Under the pieces are notes generated by a model. The model did no database searches, had not been told where the DNA came from, and saw nothing but the letters and a program-made list of their open reading frames with translations. Shown in pieces: positions 7,723 to 15,315 of a stretch of DNA of 33,164 nucleotides. How positions within the stretch are numbered: the stretch's first letter is position 1; every line of letters begins with the position of its first letter. Both the position numbers and the translations under genes were made by a program. The DNA lies in the IMG/VR virus record IMGVR_UViG_3300047551_001827, positions 1 to 33,164 of that record; one strand, written 5' to 3'. This stretch comes from a virus.

Positions 7723-9705
7723 TTATTTTTTCCAGTAAGTTGCGATACAAGGTTCTGCTTTTAGAGGAACTCGTTTACAGAACTTGGCACCAGCTTTTTC
7801 CATAGCATCTACTAAAGCCTTTGTGGTTTGTTCTACAATTTCCTCTGGACATTCTATAACGTTTTCGTCATGGATTGTGTTTACAAATTTAACGATAAAA
7901 AGTAAATTATTTGGAATTAAATAATCTTGCCAGAAATAAACTCCAGAAAGTTTTGTGATTTCTGCCGAGCTGCCTTGAATAGGAAAGTTAAGACTCATCC
8001 TTTCTATCTCACCTTTCTTGATGAAATAGTTTCTTACCTTTTCTTTCATGTCTAGAAAGGTAGGAGAGCTAGATCCTTTCTTCTTGTACATTTTATATCT
8101 GTCCCAGAATTCTTTTGTAAACTCTTTTTCTTGTTCTACAAACTCGTCATAGTAGTCTACGTAGGATTTCTTTCCTGTCTCAGGTGCAATTAAAACGTAA
8201 CCGTTTTCTATTCCAAACTTCTTTACTTGATCAAAGTAATCTTGTAATCCAGGAAATGCCTCGAAGTATCCATTATAAACCTTTTCTGCTTCTTCTAGAG
8301 ATACGTTAAGTTGGTCTGCGATTGCTTTGGGTGTACCACCGTATCCGATAGCAAAACCTGCAACCTTTGCAGCTTGTCTTTTTCCTTTATGTTTCTTTTT
8401 AATCTCGTCAACTGTTAAGTTCTCAAGCTCAGAATACATTTTGGAAGCAACAAAAGAATGCATATCTGCAAGTCCTTTGTCGTAAAATTCTAATAAGTTT
8501 CTATCCATAGAACGATTGGCTAGAACAACTTGTTCTTGACCTGAATAATCTACTCCTATAATCATGTTACCAGGTTCTGCTATGAAACAACTTCTTGTCT
8601 CTTCGTCTGCTGGAATATTCTGCATATTGGGAAGATCTACTTTCATAATCTTATCCTTACCACCAGATGATAGTCTGCCGGTATTCATAAGCTGTTTATA
8701 TGAAGTATGAATCCTTCCGCTTACAGGATTAACTAACTTAAGCCAGTTATCGCCATAAGTTCCTATGTCCTTTTGACACTCTTTATACTTGCAATAAGTT
8801 TCTATAATTGGAAACTTTGAAGCAAACTTAAGAAGGTGTCCTTGTTCTACGGTATCTTTTGCGATTCCGCTTTCTATCACTGTTGTATTGACTCCTAGTC
8901 CTTTGAAGAAATCAATTACTTGTTTAGGGGAGTTCCAATTTATATTGGTTCCTATTCCTTGACTAAACAAGTCTGTTTGATTATCTATGAATCTGGTTAT
9001 TCCTTGGTCAAGAATAAACTTATTCAATTGATTTTCGTAAACCTTCATCTCCTCACGGACTTTATCTGTCTTAGCTTTCCATTTGTCTACGTCTAGTTTA
9101 ATTCCGCAATATTCGATATAAGCTAGAACTAAAACAAATCTATTGTCTAGCTCAATTGAGACTTTGAGTTCTTTCTCTTCTATAAATCTTTCTTGAATAG
9201 ATTTAATCTGGTGAAGATATCTTACATCTTCACAGCCATAAACTACAAGTCTTTCATTTATATTTCTAGAGATACTGTTTCTTACGTCTTTATCTAGAGT
9301 GACTCCAAGATAAGTTTCACACAAAGAAGCTAAACTAGCCTTATGATTGCTGATTCCAAGATATAGGGTACGTTCTGCAAGAAAGGTATCATAGATACTC
9401 GTGGGAACAATACGATTGTGATAGAGAAACCTAAGATCAAACTTACCATTCTGCATGATAAGAGTCTTAGTTTCAAGTAAGTTTTTAAATAATTGTATGT
9501 CAATGGTTAAACAGTCTATAAAAAATTGATTGTCTGAGTCACCCAACTGAAGACTAACTAAGTCTACAGTATAAGGATCGAAGCCAGTGGTTTCGGTATC
9601 CAAAGCTATTTCAGGTTTATCTTTAAAATAGTTTAGACACGCCTCTACCGTACCCATTTGAAATTCTTTAGACTCAATGGGTCGGTTACTAATAAAATAT
9701 CTCAT
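7723..9705 (-). CDS. polA: DNA polymerase I (family A) with 3'-5' exonuclease
   Basis: The replicative DNA polymerase, 660 aa. The N-terminal DnaQ-like proofreading domain has all three exo motifs: DTE at 36-38, N86-G-K-F-D90, and Y156-x-x-x-D160. The palm and fingers follow: motif A VDYSGQE (D386), motif B with R443, K447, F451, Y455 in KRQAAKVAGFAIGYG, and motif C IHDE (H612, D613). The 5'-3' exonuclease of bacterial Pol I is absent, as in phage replicases such as T7. F451 in the O-helix corresponds to Phe762 of E. coli Pol I, which discriminates against dideoxynucleotides. The start overlaps the ninG stop by 4 nt. All catalytic residues are present, so it should be active. Confidence 0.96.
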   Translation of the reverse strand: MRYFISNRPIESKEFQMGTVEACLNYFKDKPEIALDTETTGFDPYTVDLVSLQLGDSDNQFFIDCLTIDIQLFKNLLETKTLIMQNGKFDLRFLYHNRIVPTSIYDTFLAERTLYLGISNHKASLASLCETYLGVTLDKDVRNSISRNINERLVVYGCEDVRYLHQIKSIQERFIEEKELKVSIELDNRFVLVLAYIEYCGIKLDVDKWKAKTDKVREEMKVYENQLNKFILDQGITRFIDNQTDLFSQGIGTNINWNSPKQVIDFFKGLGVNTTVIESGIAKDTVEQGHLLKFASKFPIIETYCKYKECQKDIGTYGDNWLKLVNPVSGRIHTSYKQLMNTGRLSSGGKDKIMKVDLPNMQNIPADEETRSCFIAEPGNMIIGVDYSGQEQVVLANRSMDRNLLEFYDKGLADMHSFVASKMYSELENLTVDEIKKKHKGKRQAAKVAGFAIGYGGTPKAIADQLNVSLEEAEKVYNGYFEAFPGLQDYFDQVKKFGIENGYVLIAPETGKKSYVDYYDEFVEQEKEFTKEFWDRYKMYKKKGSSSPTFLDMKEKVRNYFIKKGEIERMSLNFPIQGSSAEITKLSGVYFWQDYLIPNNLLFIVKFVNTIHDENVIECPEEIVEQTTKALVDAMEKAGAKFCKRVPLKAEPCIATYWKK

Positions 9706-10352
9706 TTAATTAACGGATCAACAATTTGTTCGTATTTAGACTGAGCTTCTTTTAGTAACTCGTACTTTTGTTCTTGAGAGAAGTTTCCGTCTTGCACTCT
9801 ATTTAAGTAGTGCTTGAACACATCGTAAATTAATCTTCTGTCGTTATTGTTCATCTTCAAATGTTTAGCCGACAGCTCTAACATTTTTTCTGTATTCCCT
9901 TCTTCCCAAATCTTATTTAAAGATTTGCCTAAGTTCCAAACGTGGTGAGGTGTGTACATGTTACACACTTTGCACAAAGGAGCAAGGTTTCTAAGACTGT
10001 ACCTAGTTGGACCCTTAGTTCTTCCTACAAAGTGACCACATTGAGAGTACTTAGGTTCTAAGGGAATATCACAAGCGTGACATTTATTCTCATGTATAGC
10101 TCTAACTAACCAGGAGGTTACTTGATCTAATTTACTTTGAGTAATGGTTTCTTGCTTGATTCTTTTTTTGTACTCTTTGCGTATCTTTTGCTTTTCTTTC
10201 TTAGCCTTCACTACACAAGTAGCACATAATCTTTTGGTTTTGTTTGCCAGTGGTTTTACTTTACCACAATCTGAACAAGGCTTCTGAACTACCTCTTTGG
10301 TGACTTCTCCTTTAACAGGAATCTTTTTAGGTTTTGGTTTTCTACTTAGCAT
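9702..10352 (-). CDS. ninG: NinG/Rap-like recombination nuclease
   Basis: 216 aa from the ATG at 10352. A first zinc knuckle (C26, C29, C43, C46), a basic linker (KKEKQKIRKEYKKRIK) and then the NinG core: C91/C94, QCGHF (C105, H107), a YSLRN motif, and C127/C130 in CKVCN. NinG/Rap proteins are HNH-related nucleases that act on branched recombination intermediates. A longer reading from GTG at 10370 would run through the -7 promoter element, so the ATG is preferred; the predicted mRNA is then almost leaderless. First gene of the unit that carries polA, alkB and the exonuclease. Confidence 0.82.
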   Translation of the reverse strand: MLSRKPKPKKIPVKGEVTKEVVQKPCSDCGKVKPLANKTKRLCATCVVKAKKEKQKIRKEYKKRIKQETITQSKLDQVTSWLVRAIHENKCHACDIPLEPKYSQCGHFVGRTKGPTRYSLRNLAPLCKVCNMYTPHHVWNLGKSLNKIWEEGNTEKMLELSAKHLKMNNNDRRLIYDVFKHYLNRVQDGNFSQEQKYELLKEAQSKYEQIVDPLIK

Positions 10353-10359
10353 GCTTTTA

Positions 10360-10391
10360 CAAATATACACTCATTCTGTATAAAAGCAAAA
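10360..10391 (-). promoter_or_regulatory. Bacteroidota-type promoter for ninG-polA unit
   Basis: On the - strand, TTTTTG (ending at 10387), a 19-nt spacer and TATATTTG (10367-10360) match the -33/-7 consensus of Bacteroidota sigma factor promoters exactly. The ninG ATG begins only 7 nt after the last G of the -7 element, so the 5' leader is predicted to be a few nt or zero. Confidence 0.8.
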
Positions 10392-10419
10392 AGGAGGAGA
10401 ATTTCTTCTCCCCCCTTTT
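10388..10419 (-). terminator. Rho-independent terminator of the primase-Ung unit
   Basis: On the - strand an AAAAGGGGGGAGAA arm, a GAAA loop and TTCTCCTCCTTTTT form a strong hairpin (one A-C position in the stem) followed by a U-tract. It ends the transcript of the 155-aa gene; its T-run overlaps the -33 element of the ninG promoter. Confidence 0.85.
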
Positions 10420-10471
10420 ACTCAGATGGCGGCATGCAAGATGTCCTACAAAGATAAAGATAGATTTGTAA

Positions 10472-10939
10472 TTACCAAGAAGCTTGATAAGAAAAATCTG
10501 AATTATATCCTTTGGCCATTTCTTGAACGTAAGGTCTAAAGATCTCAATAGTTCTGTTAACCTCATCAAAATAATAGTCGTCGTACTCTTCACTACCAAA
10601 GAAAAATCCAGAAGTAGTTGGAAGAAGTTCTTCTGCTAAACTGTGATTACTGCTGACTTTTTTTAGAATGTCATACAAATCAGCTAAGTCTTCTGAACTA
10701 ACATAAATCTCTTGACACTCATCCCTTCCGTGTGCACAACGATTTACTATCCAGTTGTGAAGTGCGTTGAATTTTCTCCAATAAGCTACTTCTTCTGTAA
10801 TATGAGAAATCTTTTCTGTATCAATGTCAGTTACTACTTCTCCGCCTTTTTTAATTATAATTTCGTGACGTCTTTCAGGAGCTGTGTGTTCCCAGTTCTT
10901 TACATAGTTGTCACGATACATATACATGTCTAGTCCCAT
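10472..10939 (-). CDS. Conserved phage protein of the MGLDMYL type
   Basis: 155 aa. It opens MGLDMYMYRDNYVKNW and contains VAYWRKFNALHNWIVNRC, then SSEDLADLYDILKKV and LLPTTSGFFFGSEEYDDYYF. This run is shared by many phage proteins of unknown function that begin MGLDMYL and carry a YWRKANAIHNWF motif. It is the last gene of the primase/Ung unit, 4 nt after the DUF932 gene. The family resemblance is firm; the function is not known to me. Confidence 0.72.
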   Translation of the reverse strand: MGLDMYMYRDNYVKNWEHTAPERRHEIIIKKGGEVVTDIDTEKISHITEEVAYWRKFNALHNWIVNRCAHGRDECQEIYVSSEDLADLYDILKKVSSNHSLAEELLPTTSGFFFGSEEYDDYYFDEVNRTIEIFRPYVQEMAKGYNSDFSYQASW

Positions 10940-10943
10940 AGTC

Positions 10944-11762
10944 TTAAAGTGTTGGAATTAGATCTAAAGCTCTATTATTAATTCTATAGCCTGAACCTTC
11001 AACCAAAGACCTTCTCAAATCTTTCTGAGTATCTATATGGTTAGTGAACCTTGTTACTCCGTTAAAGAGTCCCCACTGAGTATAGCCGTGAATCTGTGTG
11101 TCAACAGCAATAGCTTCTTTAAGTTTAACTAAGCGGTTGTCTGAACGAGTATTCTCGTTTACTCCTAAGATAGCTCTGAGGAAATCATCATCCACCTTAG
11201 TAGGAATAATAGTGCCACTCATTTCTTCGAACTTTTCAACTAAGAGATTCTCTTCAAGCATACCAGCTTTCATTACTTCTACCATAGCTCTGATTTTATC
11301 AGCAGCTCCTTGGGTGTGTCTTACTCTTTCTAAGTCTCCCATAGCTTTAAAGAAAGTATTACGGCAAACAACTACTACATTAGTAGTGCCAAAGCCAATA
11401 GGACTTTGACCGTCATGAGAATTTAAAGCTGTAAGATACCTAAGCATATCGCTTCCACCTATCTTTTTGGTTTCAAGATCCAGCTGATAGTAAACTCTTT
11501 TACCACCAGATAGAGTACCACCTCTACTAACTTTTATTCCAACTGATTCTGCTGCTTCATAAAGAAGAGACAGAAGATCATAGTTCTGCATTATAGTGTA
11601 ACGACCTCCTACAGCTGCAAAGAATTCTCCGTTACCTTCACGGAATAATCCATAAGAGTCTGTTCTCCAACCGTCTTCGGTAACTAAAGGTTTTTTAACT
11701 ACGTTGTAGTTTGTTCCTGAACTAGCGAGTAGTTCGTTCATTGTTTGATTATTGAATGTCAT
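10944..11762 (-). CDS. DUF932 phage/plasmid-like protein
   Basis: 272 aa. Typical DUF932 (TIGR03299) features are YTIMQNYDLLSLLYEAAE, the beta core ALNSHDGQSPIGFGTTNVVVVCRNT, RHTQGAADKI, and the C-terminal TQWGLFNGVTRFTNH. The family is widespread in phages and plasmids, often beside replication or recombination genes; its biochemical role is not established. It overlaps the zinc-ribbon gene by 14 nt and is transcribed with ung and the primase. Confidence 0.88.
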   Translation of the reverse strand: MTFNNQTMNELLASSGTNYNVVKKPLVTEDGWRTDSYGLFREGNGEFFAAVGGRYTIMQNYDLLSLLYEAAESVGIKVSRGGTLSGGKRVYYQLDLETKKIGGSDMLRYLTALNSHDGQSPIGFGTTNVVVVCRNTFFKAMGDLERVRHTQGAADKIRAMVEVMKAGMLEENLLVEKFEEMSGTIIPTKVDDDFLRAILGVNENTRSDNRLVKLKEAIAVDTQIHGYTQWGLFNGVTRFTNHIDTQKDLRRSLVEGSGYRINNRALDLIPTL

Positions 11763-11961
11763 TTTCTTGGTTATTAAAATTGTTTTCTAATTTATCTTTT
11801 TTTAATGTAATTTTATCTGATCCACATCTAGGACATTCTTTAAATGACATTGATGCAATCTTTATCATTTGTCCTAAGTTCTCGTTTACTTCTTCTTCGT
11901 TAAACTCTTTGGTTTCTCCTAGAAGTTTACCGCAATCGTGGCAGATAGCTAAATATTTCAT
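11749..11961 (-). CDS. Small zinc-ribbon protein, 70 aa
   Basis: Two CxxC pairs (C7/C10 in ICHDCGK and C43/C46 in ECPRCGS) separated by an acidic helix suggest a single zinc ribbon. The tail after residue 50 is Asn/Lys-rich and overlaps the DUF932 start by 14 nt. A DNA-, RNA- or protein-binding adaptor is likely from the fold; the target is unknown. Confidence 0.65.
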   Translation of the reverse strand: MKYLAICHDCGKLLGETKEFNEEEVNENLGQMIKIASMSFKECPRCGSDKITLKKDKLENNFNNQENDIQ

Positions 11962-11970
11962 CTCTAATAA

Positions 11971-12654
11971 TTAATTAAGTGGATTCAACCACTGTACTTT
12001 GTCTCCGTTTAATTTAAAACAAATCTCGTCTATTTCAGACCACAACTTGTTGTGTTCCCATTTCTTTCCCGAATAGACTTCGGTTACGGGATGTGGTCTT
12101 TCTATTATGTAGTTAAAGAAAGTACTAATAACAGGTTTAAATCTTTGAGCATCTTTACCCAAAAGTACAAAGACTAATCCTGTATTATAATGTTGGATTT
12201 TTTGTAGCAAAGCTAAAGTAAAATCTTCCCACAACTGTACATGAGAACCTGGTTTGCCTTCTTCTACGGTTAAAGCAGAGTTTAAAAGCAAAACTCCTTC
12301 TCCTGGTAAAGCGTGCCAATTAACTTTTCCTTCTCCTAAATCTTCTTGCATACATCTTGAAAGGATTCTAAGTGAAGGAGGAACATAATTGGGATCTCTG
12401 GGTGCAAATGAGAGTCCACAAGCTACTGGTTCTCCCTTATACAAGTTAGGGTATGGATCTTGACCGATCCATATTACCCTTAACTTATCTAAAGGACACA
12501 TCCAAAAAGCCTTAAAGACTTCTTCAGACTTTGGAAAGACGTTTACTTTCTGTCTTCTCTCCGCTACTTGCTTCCCGATTTTCAGCAACAACTCCTCCTG
12601 ATCCTTCAGAAGTTTCGCCCAATCCTCCGGCAGTATTTGATTCAATATAGACAT
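11971..12654 (-). CDS. ung: Uracil-DNA glycosylase, family 1
   Basis: 227 aa, about the length of E. coli Ung. Motif A is GQDPYP (64-69, catalytic D66), followed by GLSFA, PPSLRI, VLLLNSALTV (N125) and the loop RPHPVTEVYSG, whose H188 matches the leucine-loop histidine (usual form HPSPLS). All key residues are present. The enzyme removes uracil from DNA. The N-terminal helix and VFPKSEEVFKAF align with bacterial Ung, so the start at 12654 is trusted even though the first 131 nt overlap the DnaA-like gene in another frame. A phage copy implies that uracil is unwanted in this genome, or that the enzyme attacks uracil elsewhere. Confidence 0.93.
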   Translation of the reverse strand: MSILNQILPEDWAKLLKDQEELLLKIGKQVAERRQKVNVFPKSEEVFKAFWMCPLDKLRVIWIGQDPYPNLYKGEPVACGLSFAPRDPNYVPPSLRILSRCMQEDLGEGKVNWHALPGEGVLLLNSALTVEEGKPGSHVQLWEDFTLALLQKIQHYNTGLVFVLLGKDAQRFKPVISTFFNYIIERPHPVTEVYSGKKWEHNKLWSEIDEICFKLNGDKVQWLNPLN

Positions 12655-13165
12655 TTAAATATTCGTTAAAATTTGACCAAAAATTATAATAAGGTTTCTC
12701 TACACTAATTCTGTCTTCTACACTACGTACAGAATGAATTACGGTACTATGGTCTTGGTCTCCCATAAATCTACCAATTCTCTTTAAGCTCCAGTTTGTA
12801 TTCTTTTTAAGCCAAGTAGATATGAATTGTCTAGCAGTTACAAGTTCTTGACTTCTTACTCCAGATATTATTGTAGGCCACTTATACTTAAAGAAGAACT
12901 CTACCAAGTGTTCAAAGTCTTTAAGCGATTCATTCTTTCCTACGTTTATATCAGAAATAGTAATTTGAATTCCTGGTCTTAATGTAAATTCTGAATAGAA
13001 CTCTGGTTGAAAGTAAATGAAAGCAGAATTTTCCATCATACAATCTTTTACAATGTCTGCTACTGTCTCTTTCATTTCAAAATACGGAACTTCTATTTTA
13101 AATTCCTGCTGCATTTTAGCTGCAATCTCTCTATATAATTTTCTCTCTCTTATGTAATTACCCAT
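12524..13165 (-). CDS. DnaA domain IV-like replication initiator candidate (no AAA+ domain)
   Basis: 213 aa. Residues 103-152 (RSQELVTARQFISTWL..., GRFMGDQDHSTVIHSV) match the DnaA C-terminal DNA-binding domain, including the signature G-x-x-DHSTV (bacterial GGRDHTTV) that contacts DnaA boxes. The N-terminal 100 residues show no Walker motifs, so this is a stand-alone domain IV. The last 43 residues are Gly/Ser/Glu-rich and are encoded over the 5' end of ung. It lies 1 nt after the primase gene, pointing to origin recognition or replication control. The domain is clearly recognised; the initiator role is inference. Confidence 0.75.
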   Translation of the reverse strand: MGNYIRERKLYREIAAKMQQEFKIEVPYFEMKETVADIVKDCMMENSAFIYFQPEFYSEFTLRPGIQITISDINVGKNESLKDFEHLVEFFFKYKWPTIISGVRSQELVTARQFISTWLKKNTNWSLKRIGRFMGDQDHSTVIHSVRSVEDRISVEKPYYNFWSNFNEYLNVYIESNTAGGLGETSEGSGGVVAENREASSGEKTESKRLSKV

Positions 13166-13166
13166 T

Positions 13167-14126
13167 TTATTTATTTGTTATCTCTAGTATGGTTTCTTTG
13201 CCTAATTCTTTAAATATGTCCGACGGGTCTTTAGGCAGACTCTTATCGTGAACAATACATTCTAATCCGTACATATCTGCCATCTTTTTACAGCCTATTT
13301 GTCCAGCTTCATCGTTATCGTACCACAATCTTATTCGTTTAAATCTTAACTTGAGGATGTTGAAAGCATTCTCGCTGATAGGAGTGTTCTCACTTCTTAC
13401 AGCTACAGCTGGTACTCCACAAGCATAAAGAGTCATACAATCTTTACGACCTTTGGTAATGATTAGCTCTTCTCCAGACTCAGGTATTTGATTCCAACCT
13501 TCTAATAGTCCGCCAAAGAAATTAGTTCTAAACTTATTTTTCTTACTTGCGAAAGGACGATAAAGTTTAATCTTATCTTTCTCTAGATACCGATAGCAAG
13601 GATCAAAGTCATTCTTAATATACCATAGCTTACCGTTAATCCAAGCCTTATCGACTTTTCTTACGTCATAAAACTCTAGTATGTCTGGAGTGATTCCGAA
13701 TTGTTTCCAGTATTCAAAGTCTTTAGATTTAAAATAAGTCAAAGTAACTCTGATGTCTGCTGGATTCAAAATGATTGGAGGCTTTTCTTCTACTCTTAAG
13801 GATTGGAGTTCTGTCATACTCAAGTCGTTAATCCTAAAGTCGGATTCTATCTTATAAAGTATGTCAGGAAACCCGTAACCCGTTCTGAGTTGAGCAACAT
13901 CCAACGGACTAAAATATACTTGTTCAGTTGCATAGTCTACGAAATAAAGATTTCCTTTCTGAGTCCATCTGAATACACAGCTGGCAGTTCTATCGTCTCT
14001 AAAAGGATTGATGTATTTTTTGCCTATCTTGACAGGTGCAAGATAGAACTCCATAATGTTCTGCTGTCCTATCAAATCATAAATTTTCTGGACTGTAGGA
14101 ATAGTTTCTATCTTAGTTATGTCCAT
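13167..14126 (-). CDS. DNA primase (DnaG-type, Toprim) with altered catalytic motif
   Basis: 319 aa. The N-terminus (INPFRDDRTASCVFRW, LYFVDYAT) resembles the primase zinc-binding domain but lacks the zinc cysteines. The Toprim domain covers about 219-305: ELIITKGRKDCMTLYACG, then LWYDNDEAGQ (D270, D272) and DPSDIF. The position of the conserved Toprim Glu (EGxxD) holds Lys (K225). TK-x-x-KD variants occur in other Bacteroidota phage primases, so this looks like a family trait rather than decay. It should make RNA primers with the DnaB-like helicase at 16322. First gene of its unit, with a promoter 4 nt upstream. Confidence 0.82.
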   Translation of the reverse strand: MDITKIETIPTVQKIYDLIGQQNIMEFYLAPVKIGKKYINPFRDDRTASCVFRWTQKGNLYFVDYATEQVYFSPLDVAQLRTGYGFPDILYKIESDFRINDLSMTELQSLRVEEKPPIILNPADIRVTLTYFKSKDFEYWKQFGITPDILEFYDVRKVDKAWINGKLWYIKNDFDPCYRYLEKDKIKLYRPFASKKNKFRTNFFGGLLEGWNQIPESGEELIITKGRKDCMTLYACGVPAVAVRSENTPISENAFNILKLRFKRIRLWYDNDEAGQIGCKKMADMYGLECIVHDKSLPKDPSDIFKELGKETILEITNK

Positions 14127-14130
14127 AAAG

Positions 14131-14138
14131 CAAAGGTA
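14131..14138 (-). promoter_or_regulatory. -7 element of primase promoter (leaderless)
   Basis: TACCTTTG on the - strand ends 4 nt before the primase ATG at 14126, so transcription should start at or next to the A of the ATG. The -33 position is T-rich without a clear TTG. It is preceded by the terminator at 14167-14187, which supports a fresh start here. Confidence 0.6.
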
Positions 14139-14166
14139 GTTAATTTAGTTTTAAATTAAAAATAAA

Positions 14167-14187
14167 AAGGGAGGGTTTCCCCTCCCC
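14167..14187 (-). terminator. Terminator of the Sak4/ssDNA-binding unit
   Basis: On the - strand GGGAGGG-GAAAC-CCTCCC is followed by TTTTTATTTTT: a compact GC-rich stem with a GNRA-like loop and a long U-tract. It separates the 273-aa gene from the primase promoter. Confidence 0.85.
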
Positions 14188-14206
14188 TTCTACACATATA
14201 TGGAAA

Positions 14207-15028
14207 TTAGAACAAACCTCCGGAAGTAGAACTTCCTGAAGTGGAGGGTGAATAGTTAGGCTCATCATCTACGGTGAAAGGATTTCCATCGTCAACAAAC
14301 TCCTTCAACAGGAAAGAGTCTCCATAGAAATCTTTGCAGCCATATTGACCTTGAAACTTCTTCTTTACATAATCTGTAATAGGAGAGTTCAAAGAAAGAA
14401 TACCTTTAGTAAATACGCTTTGAAATTTACCGTCACGAATAGTCAAAGGAATCTTAACTCCCATGCCTTTATCGTTAAGTGCTCCAAAGAAGTCTCTGAG
14501 TTCGCCAACTTTACCACTTGCTATTGCACTCCAAGAGTCAAGCACAAAAGGCTTTTCTTTTGGTCTTGCATTTGCATAAGATTTAAGAAGTTCATAAACA
14601 TCTTCTTCGCCAGTCTTTGCTTCACGAACAGACTTCATATCCAAACGATAGTTAGGATCTTTAGATTGTTGATCTTCACTCAAAGCTGCTAAGTCTACAG
14701 CCCAAGCAGTCTTTGTGAAGTTGTCAATATATTGACGCTTACCGCTATTTTGACCTACAACAGACTCGCTGTTTACCCAAAGACTAAACTTACCAAATAG
14801 TTCGGTGTCACAGCTTGGATGATTCTTATACCAGAAGTCAAGTCTCATCTTACCTTCGGTCTTATCATAAGCTGGATCTTTGATCTTGTCTAGATCTGTA
14901 TTAAAGAGTTTAGCCAAACCTTTTTCGTCTGGATTTACTGCTACGATTTGAACAGGAGCATAGCCTGTGTAAAGTTTCTTCTCAAAACTGCCTGAGTTTT
15001 CTTCTACGTCATTTAAATTAATTGCCAT
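14207..15028 (-). CDS. Candidate single-stranded DNA-binding protein
   Basis: 273 aa. Beta-rich N-terminal half with LYTGYAPVQIVAVNP, MRLDFWYKNHP, KFSLWVNSESVVGQNSGKRQYIDNFTKTAWA. The acidic, flexible C-terminus (DDGNPFTVDDEPNYS, Ser/Gly linker, final GGLF) is like the protein-docking tails of phage and bacterial SSBs. It is the end of a unit starting with the Sak4-like ATPase, beside the primase. No canonical SSB OB-fold motif is visible, so the call rests on tail, context and the aromatic-rich core. The strong terminator suggests substantial expression. Confidence 0.5.
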   Translation of the reverse strand: MAINLNDVEENSGSFEKKLYTGYAPVQIVAVNPDEKGLAKLFNTDLDKIKDPAYDKTEGKMRLDFWYKNHPSCDTELFGKFSLWVNSESVVGQNSGKRQYIDNFTKTAWAVDLAALSEDQQSKDPNYRLDMKSVREAKTGEEDVYELLKSYANARPKEKPFVLDSWSAIASGKVGELRDFFGALNDKGMGVKIPLTIRDGKFQSVFTKGILSLNSPITDYVKKKFQGQYGCKDFYGDSFLLKEFVDDGNPFTVDDEPNYSPSTSGSSTSGGLF

Positions 15029-15051
15029 TGTTTTTGTTATTTAAGTTTAAG

Positions 15052-15315
15052 TTATTTATTTTCATTGGTAAAAATAGGAGCATGATCTCCAGGCTCCATC
15101 GAATAAAGTTCTACGGTTGATTCTCCTCCGTTATTGTCGGGAGTCAGCATATCAATTGTGTCTTCAAGCGGTTCCCATGGATAATTAAATTCTCCTGTCT
15201 TTAGCTTGTTGACAGCTTCTTCTTTGGCTTTATCCAAAGACTCGGCTTCTATCTCAAACTTGGTTCTAAACCAAATAGTAGCCTTTTCGTCTAATTGAAA
15301 TTGAAATGTTTTCAT
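15052..15315 (-). CDS. Hypothetical protein, 87 aa
   Basis: A small acidic protein with FQFQLDEKATIWFRTKFEIEA and an alanine/glutamate helix (LDKAKEEAVNKLKTG), a layout common in small Bacteroidota phage proteins. Its ATG overlaps the stop of the Sak4-like gene by one base (TAATG), so it is translationally coupled. Function unknown. Confidence 0.65.
   Translation of the reverse strand: MKTFQFQLDEKATIWFRTKFEIEAESLDKAKEEAVNKLKTGEFNYPWEPLEDTIDMLTPDNNGGESTVELYSMEPGDHAPIFTNENK

Noticed and set aside
10357-10599. 80-aa minus-strand frame between the 155-aa gene and ninG
   Set aside because: It is out of frame with the well-supported 155-aa gene and runs through the terminator and promoter.
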